Positions 45,319 to 54,649 of a stretch of DNA of 64,000 nucleotides are shown piece by piece. Position 1 is the stretch's first letter. Each line of letters begins with the position of its first letter. The DNA comes from Hyalella azteca (Eukaryota; Arthropoda; Malacostraca; Amphipoda; Hyalellidae): NCBI RefSeq assembly GCF_000764305.2, contig NW_025941725.1:124001-188000 (forward strand), written 5' to 3'. Below the pieces are notes generated by a model, which was not told where the DNA came from, did not search any database, and saw nothing but the letters and a program-made list of their open reading frames with translations. The translations under genes and the position numbers were made by a program.

Positions 45319-48300
45319 CTAGAACAAAATTTAGAGTCGCCCCAGCTTCTGGTACCCCAAATCAGAAGCTGATGCGTCTGTAAATTTTCACTGGGGCTGG
45401 GATTTGCACCCTAACGAAATTTGGAGCCGCCCCAGAGTCTGATCAGAAGCTGAGGCGACTCTAATTTTTTATTTAGGAAAGACTTCACTGTAATTGATAC
45501 TTCAATTTTATAGATCCTTCGCTTAGAAAATTGTCGTGACTGTGGTCAAAAATAGTGAATTTTCACCAGTCTGCTCACACAGGTATAGGCTGGAATAAAT
45601 ATTCCACTAAATAGTACAGTGTTTTCAATAACAAACAACGGCATGTCGCTTCTATAGAAAAATCTTACTTCTGAAATTATTTGTCATTATTTCATTTTTT
45701 TATCGAAAATAAAGTTTTATTATTTCTGACAGAGACAATTCTCGAACTACTATGAAAACTTCTCACTCGGTAAGCTGGAATTAAATAGAACAAATGAAAA
45801 ATATTACGTAGAAGAATTTGACAACGAACTATTTTGTTTTGAATACCTGGCACAACGTCACCAAGTCCTATTGTGGTCATGGTGATGAAGCAAAAATAGA
45901 AAGCTTCAAAGAAGCTCCACTCTTCCCAGAGTGTGAAGATTGCTCCTCCAATTGCCGTGTAAAGTAAATAGGCAAAGACTGCTCCAAAAACCATGGTTCC
46001 TCGTGACACGGTCTTCTCGCAATTCACGTCGCTCCTTACAGGCTAATTGAAAAATGAAGTTTTATCATTTAAATTTAAACAATCTAGTTTTGGTATTGAG
46101 AAATAAAGTTCAGCTAACAGAATTGTGTAACATCTATTAATAATGATTACATAAAGGTTTTAGTAATCGATCGAGTATATCGTAATTAAGACTGGTAAGA
46201 CTTAAAAGATATTACGTAAACTGTATTAAAATTCATTTTGAGATCTCTATAATATTTAGTTTTAATTATTCATGAAATTCATTCCATAATATTTCTTCTT
46301 GGTTTAGGCTAATGAGGTCCAAGATGTAACAATTATCGAAAATTATTACTTTGATGATTAATTTATTATTTAATTATTATGAAGTAATTACGTTGAAAGA
46401 ACTATATATAGTTTATTTCGTTAATTATATAATTAGGAGTTTAATTTAGACATAAATTACCCGTCATTTTCGAATTGCAATTGCCACTCTATTAAGCAAT
46501 CTTTTAATCATGTCATCAACATTAAACAGATTGCTTAATAGTGTCATCAGCATTAAAACCAATGTTGTGATTTCGTTCAAACCTTTTTCTTCCAGAGCCC
46601 CCAGGCGCTGAGACTCTATTAAGCAATCTTTTAATCGTGTCATCAGCATTAAACAGATTGCTTAATAGTGTCATCAGCATTAAAACCAATGTTGTGATTT
46701 CGTTCATTTGATGATTAATTTATTATTTAATTATTATGAAGTAATTAAGTTGAAATAACTATATAATTATATAATTATATAATTAACGAAATTATAATTA
46801 TATAATTTCGCTAATTATATAATTAGGAGTTTTATTTAGACACAAATTACCAGTCAATTTTCGAATTACAATTGCCACTCTATTAAGCAATCTTTTAATC
46901 GTGTCATCAGCATTAAAAAGATTGCCTTATCGTGTCATCAGCATTAAAACCAATGTTGTGATTTCGTTCAAACCTTTTTCTTCCAGAGCCCCCAGGCGCT
47001 GAGACAAGCCTTGCCCCGTGCGCCTGTAACCGACACGGCGTTGGCGAAAAGATTCCCGAGCGCTGCTATGACGGACAGCGTCAAGGGGATGCCGATGAAG
47101 CCGTACAATATACAAAACAAACGCCCCTCTGGAGTGACTGGAGCCATGTTACCGTATCCTGAAGACAATAAAATAAATCCTAGATTATATTACTAAGTAA
47201 AATTTATCACAATGTCAGAATGAAAATTCCTTTCTGTTGTATTATTTAGAAAATACGCGCGTAAAGCTGCGATAGTAGAGTTGTTGACAAGATAGACCGA
47301 AATACAGTTAGCGACGAAATTATTCGTTCATCCCTTCATTTTCATTGTTTTCTTACATAACTCGAAAATTAATGAACATATGAGCCTAAGAATAATTAAA
47401 CTAAGCAGTATGTAATAGGGAAAAGAACGCTACATTTTCATAACAAGATGTAATTTCAAAACGTTTAAACGTGCAAAAATATAATTCCCTTTACTATCAT
47501 TCTACCATTTAAGTGTACCATTTATATTAAAATCAAGTTATTTCTCATTAGAAAACAAGTTGAATATTAGCTTCAAACACCGTAGATATTTATACAAGCT
47601 AATTAATGTATAAGTTTGTTTCATGATCGATCCATTTCCAACTACCTTGCCAAAAGAAAAATCTAAAAATGATCAAGAGATCTTCTAAATTTTCCCCCAT
47701 GCATAACGTGTGCTTCAAATAGCGGTTTCCCAGATAAAATTGCCATCAAATAAGTAGCAAAAGGAAAACCATACTGTTGTTGTTGGGTTTTTATATTGAA
47801 ATTAATATAAATTACTCACACGACAGGAGAGAATTAAAAATAAAAGCGCTCAATAAAGGTAGTGATGTCAGTGAATATGAATCAAAACAAGTAATACCGC
47901 TCACCAATGGTGGTAATGACAGTGCAAGCGAACAGGACGCTCTCCATAAAGCGCCACTGGTAGCGCGGCTTAAGAGGCCGAGTCATCGATACCCTAGCGC
48001 CTACTGCCCTCTCGACGGCGCCTTCGTAACGCGTCAGGGCCGACGCGATCGAATCCTGGACGAGAAAGGAACTATTTTCATTATAAGAAAAGGAATAATT
48101 AACACTTCAAGCATGTATTCGCGAATTGTGAATGGTATTAATGGATAGGAATGGTGAATGGACGGGAAAGGAACTATTCTCATTATAAAATATTTTGTAG
48201 TTAACACTTCAAACACGCATTCACGAATTGTGAATGGTATTAATGGATAGGAATGGTGAATTGTTAGAAATTTCCATATTACTTAGGTTCTAAGTTTCTT

Positions 48301-49617
48301 TTTCTTCGTACCTATTGTTGGGTATGAATTTGTAAATAGTAGAGTGTTGGCTGTAAGACTTGGTGGTGTAAACATCACATTAATGTTGCTCCGTTAGGAG
48401 TGTATAAGGCCACTCCTTCTTAAATGCTATTTATTATTTTGAGTGATCACTCTTTGTTTTTTTTTCGTTTTATTTATTTACTTTAATAATGCATGTTCGC
48501 GCTTTCTTTGGTTAGGACGCTGAGGAACAACTCCCGCGAGTCGCTCAGGTCCCGGATCGCTGCAAGGTAACGCGCCTCCTCCGGGGGATGTTCGAGGGCC
48601 ACGAAAACCTTACCATTTAGGGGACAAGGCAAAATAAAAAATTAAAATATTGAAAATCAAAACATCAATTTTCAAAAATTTTACCATGATAAAAGAAAAA
48701 ATCAAAATTACAATATTGAAAATCAAAACATAAATTTTCAAAAATTTTACCACGACAATTTTTCACATTTTGAATATGTATTTTTACCGCAAATTTACGT
48801 ACATTGTAACAAGGTAATCGAAATGTAACTGTAACACATCATTTATTAAATCTTTTTCTCCATGTAAAAAATAATCGTAATAAAATAAATATAAGCCCGA
48901 AACTGAAGTATTTGAATTGCAGTTTAAGTGGTATTCTAGGGCCGGTTCACACCAAACAACCGCGCACGTGCCAGGCAATGCCAGTTGCAGTTGCTCCAGC
49001 AGTCTTTATTTGGAGCGAGAACAAATTTCTTGTCTAAACTACGAAGTCCCATTGAAAAGCCTCCTTTATTCTGGCTAATTTACGTTTCATTTGCATTATC
49101 AAGTCCCAGTCCAATATCCTTAAATGAGTCTCTATGCATTTAATTTAATTAATGCATTTCTATGCATTTTCTTCTTTAATGAAAGGTACCTGCTATGCCC
49201 ATGGTGTGGATGCTTATATGGAAGGGTATTGAATTTTTTGACAGGACCGTGCATGACATGCATGCATGGTTGAATTAATTCAACCATGCATGCATGAATC
49301 TGGGGCGTGCCGAGCAGAATGGTGTGAACCCGACCTAATCACGCACCGTTTCTCTCACTAAACATAAACGATATAAAGTCTAACTATGAATTTAAGAATA
49401 AATATAAATGAGCTCAGATATAATAACCTTATTATCTTATATTATTAATTACCTTAGCTCCCAAAGCAGTATAGATCACGAAAGCGAGGTAAAGACCAGC
49501 TTGCGGCCCGACTTCAAGCAGACGCTGTTTAATCAACACCGCTCGCTCCCTCCTCTTCAGCTGACGACGAAGGAGCGAGTCTCGCCTCTCGCTCCTGTTC
49601 CCAATTGCTCCTTTCAT
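45203..49617 (-). CDS. Two-pore-domain (K2P, TWIK-like) potassium channel, C-terminus not found
   Basis: Exons 49617-49453, 48608-48519, 48055-47905, 47158-46974, 46042-45847 and 45318-45203 join in phase to about 301 residues. Seen in order: basic N-terminus; first membrane helix ([16 protein letters not shown]); extracellular cap; pore 1 with TTIGYGNMAP; second helix ([20 protein letters not shown]); third helix ([19 protein letters not shown]); pore 2 with [10 protein letters not shown]; fourth helix ([18 protein letters not shown]) and the start of the tail ([14 protein letters not shown]). This is the complete K2P core: a dimeric background K+ channel of the plasma membrane. The GYG and GLG filters fit the TWiK-7/18-like insect group; the exact orthologue is not determined. 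The tail breaks at a GTAAGC donor and I cannot find the next exon downstream. Confidence 0.92.
45331..45464. mobile_element. Short inverted-repeat element (MITE-like) in a K2P intron
   Basis: TTAGAGTCGCCCCAGCTTCT at 45331-45350 is matched in inverted orientation at 45445-45464 with one mismatch. The interior (134 bp in all) holds further partial copies of AGCCGCCCCAG and CAGAAGCTGA, and GC exceeds the flanks. Coding capacity is nil. No clear target-site duplication longer than TTA/TAA is seen, so the superfamily is not assigned. Confidence 0.6.
45847..46042 (-). CDS. K2P exon 5: third helix and pore 2
   Basis: The acceptor TTTCAATTAG ends at 46043. It encodes [54 protein letters not shown] and LGDVVP. 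The donor G|GTATTC is in phase 1. Confidence 0.92.
46350..47005. repeat. Tandem duplication across a K2P intron and the end of exon 4
   Basis: The sequence starting TTTGATGATTAATTTATT at 46350 recurs at 46707. Both copies run through CACTCTATTAAGCAATC and the AGCATTAAAACCAATGTTG block into CCTTTTTCTTCCAGAGCCCC. A third partial copy of the middle fills 46615-46706. Copies differ by AT-rich indels near 46760-46830. Confidence 0.88.
46974..47158 (-). CDS. K2P exon 4: selectivity filter 1 and second helix
   Basis: The acceptor GTCTTCAG ends at 47159. It completes [13 protein letters not shown], then [36 protein letters not shown] and WGLWKKK. The donor AAG|GTTTGA is weak. The last 32 coding bases and this donor are copied in the intron at 46583-46614. 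Confidence 0.88.
47905..48055 (-). CDS. K2P exon 3: cap and pore helix 1
   Basis: The acceptor TCTCGTCCAG ends at 48056. The exon encodes [20 protein letters not shown] and then [17 protein letters not shown], ending within the Gly codon of the first selectivity filter (phase 1, G|GTGAGC). A 98-bp tandem duplication starts right beyond the acceptor. Confidence 0.88.
48060..48260. repeat. Two tandem copies of a ~98-bp unit
   Basis: GAAAGGAACTATTTTCATT near 48064 recurs near 48163, and TGAATGGTATTAATGGATAG occurs in both. It starts at the acceptor of K2P exon 3. Confidence 0.85.
48519..48608 (-). CDS. K2P exon 2: extracellular cap
   Basis: The acceptor ATGGTAAG ends at 48609; the exon reads [20 protein letters not shown] then [10 protein letters not shown], with the acidic LE.P.E pattern usual just after helix 1. 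The 3' end is uncertain: I use a weak phase-0 donor (AGC|GTCCTA) because the next exon begins in phase 0; the frame stays open for 11 more codons. Confidence 0.65.
48636..48765. repeat. Two tandem copies of a ~65-bp AT-rich unit
   Basis: ATATTGAAAATCAAAACAT and TTTTCAAAAATTTTACCA each occur twice in order. Confidence 0.8.
49257..49296. other. Perfect 40-bp palindrome
   Basis: CATGCATGCATGGTTGAATT is followed directly by its exact reverse complement, centred between 49276 and 49277. It lies in K2P intron 1. Confidence 0.95.
49453..49617 (-). CDS. K2P exon 1: N-terminus and first membrane helix
   Basis: The ATG at 49617 follows directly on an in-frame TAA, so it is the only start in this exon unless an upstream exon splices in (GGGAACAG at about 49600 is a possible acceptor). 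It encodes [12 protein letters not shown], a basic stretch, then [20 protein letters not shown]. The donor is AAG|GTAATT in phase 0. Confidence 0.75.
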
Positions 49618-50222
49618 TTATTACGAAATTTCTATTCGCGGTTCATAATTAATTCATTTGTTATTGATGCTTGGTATATGAATTCACGGAATGTTCATCA
49701 ACCAGCCATTAATTTCTTTATCGCTTCTAAGATCATTCCTGGATTTTGTTGAAGAATCAAAGATTACGAAGATTGGAAAGAAATTTTAAGAAGTGATAGT
49801 ATTCTGCTCATACACACGCATATGTCTACAACAAGTTGATTCACAAACTGAATTCGAAAATAGATAAAAACTTGCCTAATTAATCGTCAAAAATTTATTT
49901 GAAAGGCTCTGTAGTTGAGAGCTGAACAGCATGGCAAACCAATTAATGCTAGCGATTATTATCGAAACTAGGTTAGATGACTAAGACTCCCGGAAAATTA
50001 AAAATATATATATTTTGGTGCCATTGATTGAGTAAAACTTATTTCGCTCACATCTCATCCTAATGCTACCACATACATAACGTCAGAGTTACAACGATTA
50101 AAAACTATAAGAATTTGTCAGAAATCGGCGTCTTCTCCCAGCAGATCTACAGGAATCTCGACTAAAGACTCCTTTTTAGTGCATTCTCTCATTTATGGAA
50201 AAAATGCACTATTGTGCTCGCC

Positions 50223-50275
50223 ATGTCCGTCTGTCTGTCTGTCCGTCCGTCCGTCTGTCCGTCCGTGATCTCAAG
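50223..50275. repeat. CCGT/CTGT microsatellite
   Basis: Alternating GTCTGTCTGTCTGTCCGTCC tetranucleotides. Confidence 0.9.
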
Positions 50276-51731
50276 TTTTCTTCGACGAGAAAATGCGCTC
50301 TCTGTCACTCACTGCAGTGAGTACTGAATTATATTTTTTTTAAGTGTCATTGTCGCGGTCAGAGTCTGATAACGACTCGTAATAGTCTTTGATGGCTTAA
50401 ATTTCAAAGAAACGTCCCTTCCGTTCGCCACTGACGCCGCATACTCATTTTAGTAACTTCACTATCTACACAGTTAGTTATTGAATCCTATTTATAACTT
50501 TAATCGATGCCGTCTTCGTAATACAGAAGATATAGTATAGCGAGATCAGGTTCTCTCTCTCTGTGTGCTCTTGGAAGCCTCTTCTGAAACTGAACTCAGT
50601 GACAAAATTGTGCTTGAAGACGTTTCACCGTAGAGGGCCGTGCTATCACTAATATAGTTACCTATGAGTTTCTCACTCAGTCAGCCAATCACTGACGGCT
50701 TTTCATGCTGAACCCATTTATCACAGATGAGAAATCGGCTGCTTCGTGTACTTAAGCCGTTTTGTGTACTCGAACGAGTTTTGATAATACTGCCTCAGAA
50801 TCAAAGATTGAGGCTTCCAAGTGCATTCATGGCTCTTCAGATTTGTCCACGGAAGACTTCACTGCAGAGACGAATGCCTGACTTTATATTTGACAGGGCT
50901 CGAACGATGAAGAAAGCAAAGACACAGCCTTCTTTTCCGACGAATATGACGCAGATGAAAAATCGGCTCGGTTTTGAAAACACCAGCTGCGGTATTCATC
51001 ACCGACTATGAACCATGTCTATTAAGAAGAGTAGAAGCGGTTTTCAAGGTTGCATTTAACAAGTGCCAGTTCCACAATCTTGTATTACAATCCACATCAC
51101 AGACATCGAGATTTCGCAGGATATAGTCATATTAATCTGAAAACGTCCAAAACGTAGAGCGATAAAAATTCCAGAAAATGTTCAAACATTTTTAAAATTC
51201 TTGCTAAACATGATTTCAAAAATACGGAATGCAAACTCGGCAGCCGCGAAACTACGCACAAATCTGTGTAACTGAAGAATGTTGGCAACTTAGATAGGAA
51301 GCTTAAGCTGAATAACTCTAGAAAATATATTGGCTGACTTAAAATTTCCGTCGGATCCCGGGTTTGAGCATCAAATGAAATAATAATTTATGGGATTGCC
51401 GAACCACAGATCAAGTTTAAACTCGATCATAAGACTGCTTAAATAATCGAAGTGCTTCATATTAATTTCGACTAGAGGCATCTTAAGATTTGGGATTCAG
51501 GCGACGTCGTTCATTTCATTAAATAAGACCAGATTTCTAGTACATCAAAAGCTTTCAATTATTAGGTTGTGTCAGCTTAGCTTCTGCGACTAGAAATATT
51601 CAAGAAAGCGTATTTAGCCTTCTATAATAGCAAATAAGCTAAGCATAAATAGTTGAAACGATATATGTACATTAATATGGGTATTCTTTTAAACTACTTC
51701 CTATGACGTGGTGGATGTCTAATAATCTCAC

Positions 51732-51863
51732 CTGCCAAAATGCGAGGAAGTCGGAATTGATAAAGTGCAACCAGAATCGAAATCGACAAAGTGCAGCCTT
51801 CCATGAAAAAATAAGGCAAATGTAATACCCAGAGAAGACCAGCATTCTGTTGGACCATAGCAA
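51732..51863 (-). CDS. Orphan exon candidate encoding a membrane segment
   Basis: A 132-nt stretch between an acceptor (TTTGTTTACAG) and a good donor (GCAG|GTGAGATT) reads in phase 1-1 as AMVQQNAGLLWVLHLPYF, then FMEGCTLSISILVALYQF and RLPRILA. The hydrophobic run suggests one or two membrane helices followed by a basic end. I do not recognise the family and find no convincing partner exons nearby, so it may be part of an unrecognised gene or a chance open frame. Confidence 0.3.
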
Positions 51864-53811
51864 CTGTAAACAAATGTCGTGCTAATGTTTCGCCGACGAA
51901 ATTTCCCAAGGAGGATAGGTGTTCCCTAGAAATTCTCCCAGGTTATAAAAATGTTTCATTAACGTCTCCTTGGCGAAAAATATAGGCGAGCTGTGATTTC
52001 GGGCTGCTAAGAGATAGCAGCCATATTTTTGCACCTTCAGCGGAAATAGACCTATATTTGATAATCTTAAAGTAATTTTTGGCAAAAAGACTAATTAATC
52101 TGAAATTATGGGTAATCTAAGCTTGGTAAAAGTCATTGAAACATCGTCCAACATTGGATTTACTTTCACATCTTTGATGTGACGCTCTGATCATTATAAA
52201 AATTAAATGACCAGCTAGCAAATGAAACTCAAACTTCATAATCACTTTGCTTTGTGATTGCTAGCTACTTAACTTTTAGGTTAATTTTTGATACTTAAAT
52301 TATTTACTTGTCCGTTAATTTATATAGTTATTTTTTATTGGCAGGGAAAAAAATTCTTATGCCAGGCAGATTAAAGTTTACGTAACCTTGGTGCTTTCGC
52401 TGAACTTCGGAACGATACAAACGATAATTAATTACATTATTTTTTAACTCCAGCTAAAACTTACCAATAAAAATGTAGGTCATATCAAAAAATACTTTGA
52501 TTTTCATCATGCAATTCACTTAGTTTTATTTATTTTGTTCATACCGAGGTATAACACGACCAATAGGCTAGAACTTCTATAGTTGTATATCAGATATTGT
52601 CTTTCGTTTCCGATTTCATTACGAATAGTTAATCAGTATAGCAGTCGGGAAAAATCTTTATTTATCTTTCATTTTGAGGTTATTTGTTATATCATTATTA
52701 ATCGTGCACTAGTAATCTATTTCAACTTCAAGCATTTAAATAGGGACTCGTTGGACACAACCGTCTCATGTCAGAGACAAAGCACAACTCATGTCCGGAA
52801 CTTCGAAAATATTGCATCTCTGGACGGCGGACCATTTTAGAGCTTTCTTGTAATCCGTTTAATTGTTGCATTTGACAGAGATAACTTTCGGCCGGCTACA
52901 GGCTGGTATATCCAGGCTCGTGAAGTTCCGTAAGACAACGGACTTCAATTGTGCTCGAGACCGACGGATTTTTTATTGGCCAAACCAATTGATGATTAGC
53001 TTCTGCTAGTCGAATGTATTTTTTCTGTCTCGATCAAAATACCTCAACTGATTTTTACGCTTTCATATATTAGCAAACTTTTAATAGTCTTTGTGAATCT
53101 CTAACCAGAAAAGCTTGAGGTTGAAATTGCAATAGCAAATTTCAATAATGATATCAACACGCAGCCGTGTTCGGCATCAACTAATGTAATGAATTGAAAT
53201 TGAAAAAATTCATTCCCAAGGCTAAGATATTTCATAATACTTCATCCATGCACCTACGACGCATCCATGCGATAGCCGGAAAACTATAGACGACCAAGAT
53301 ACTAATACAAGGAAATGAAAATGCAGGTTTTTCGTTCTTTTTAATGTAACTACCACTGTGGAAAGACGGAGGAAGAAAAAGGAAGCGCTAGAGAAAGAAA
53401 ATCACAAAATAGACAACAAAAAAAGTCATTTACAGAAAATTATAACATGTGGAGTACAAGGATTAGTGAGCGTTATAAATTAACAGGATTAATATCTTCA
53501 ATGTATAGATTTTCTTCGTTATACTTTCATGCGCTAAATGTGAGTGTGACTTTGAAGAGCGTACAAGTTTTGATCAGTTGGTAGTTCAATAAATTGTAGG
53601 AATCGTAGCTCGAAATCTGCATTTTTTACGAATTATACTATTATCATTTTGAAGCTTGTTTCATTTTGGGTTGTTCATCTGGTGCGAGCGATCCATTTTA
53701 ATCGACAAAAATGTCACCTATCACCCCATAGTCGGTGAATCCACAATTATTAAAGGATAGCCAACATTAACACAACGAACAACATCGTATAGAATACTTA
53801 TTGTAAGATTA

Positions 53812-54084
53812 TTGATGATAATGACGAACGAACGTGAGCGGATGTTTCATCGCCACGGTTTTCCCTATCTCAACGCGATGGTAAATTTTTTCAAGTGCAA
53901 ACTCCTTGAAAATCAAATGCGTAAATCACGCTTTAATAACTCCTGGAAAAAAGAGGATGAAGGGCTGGATCATCCACTTTTTTCCGAAGATTGTTGGATG
54001 GATTTAATAACATCAAAACGGTTTCCGCAAATGATCAATTATTTGATGCATGATGATTCAGTTACACTTGACAATTTCAAGTAA
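53812..54084 (+). CDS. Orphan 90-codon ORF, unrecognised
   Basis: ATG to TAA with a mixed composition unlike the AT-driven frames around it (three Trp, several His, Arg and Asp): MFHRHGFPYLNAMVNFFKC, then SRFNNSWKKEDEGLDHPLFS and EDCWMDLITSKRFPQM. No signal peptide, membrane helix or known motif. It lies 0.4 kb beyond the troponin T stop codon, on the opposite strand. It may be a small gene, an exon or chance. Confidence 0.25.
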   Translation: MMIMTNERERMFHRHGFPYLNAMVNFFKCKLLENQMRKSRFNNSWKKEDEGLDHPLFSEDCWMDLITSKRFPQMINYLMHDDSVTLDNFK

Positions 54085-54446
54085 TTTCAATAGCTTGCAG
54101 GTACGAGCGAAGTTGGAAGTCGCAGAACTTATCGTATGTTGAGGATCCAGAGTAACTGCGGTAGAATCTGCAGAAGAAAAAATATTTTTATTCTACAATA
54201 TTACACTTGTCAGCGACTGTATGAACAACGAAGGAAGTATATTTATAAATACAGCGTAACGCAATGAAGAATAATTTAAAAATTTCAATTATAGGATGAT
54301 TTTCCCAGCGAAAAAAACAAACAGTTTATCGCATCCGATCGAAGTAGAATGTGTTTAAATGGATGTCACAAAATATCTCCGAGAATAACGGTAAAATTGA
54401 ACGCTCACTATAGACCAACTATTGAAAAATGCTGAATACCCACGAT

Positions 54447-54456
54447 TTATTCTTCT

Positions 54457-54491
<35 letters not shown>

Positions 54492-54649
54492 TTCCTCTTC
54501 TTCCTCTTCCTCTTCTTCTTCGGGCTCTTCAGCTGGAGGAGGTGGTGGAGGGGGCAGCTCAGCCTCTCCCTCTTCACCCTCTTCAGGAGTATCGGCGCCC
54601 TTGTCACCCTTTTTGCCGGGGCGCTCGCCGAACCATTTAGGCAGCCGAG
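54447..54649 (-). CDS. up: Troponin T last exon with poly-Glu tail
   Basis: The acceptor GTATGACAG leads to RLPKWFGERPGKKGDKG, an acidic stretch, seven prolines (ELPPPPPPPAEEP) and about 24 consecutive Glu before TAA at 54449-54447. The first codon is Thr with the proximal 79-nt exon and Ala with the distal one. AATAAA overlaps the stop codon. The Glu codons mix GAG and GAA, so the run is not a pure trinucleotide array. Confidence 0.95.

Larger units (their letters stand above)
49618..54446. other. Intergenic region between the K2P gene and troponin T
   Basis: Holds a CCGT/CTGT microsatellite at 50223-50275, one candidate orphan exon (51732-51863, minus), one orphan ORF (53812-54084, plus) and otherwise AT-rich DNA without recognised genes. 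It should include the K2P promoter and the troponin T 3' UTR. Confidence 0.5.

Noticed and set aside
50727..51011. 94-codon frame and an overlapping acidic frame (SNDEESKDTAFFSDEYDADE)
   Set aside because: The acidic frame is broken by stops and a DEKSA motif recurs near 50728 and 50954, so at best a decayed coding remnant; no family recognised.
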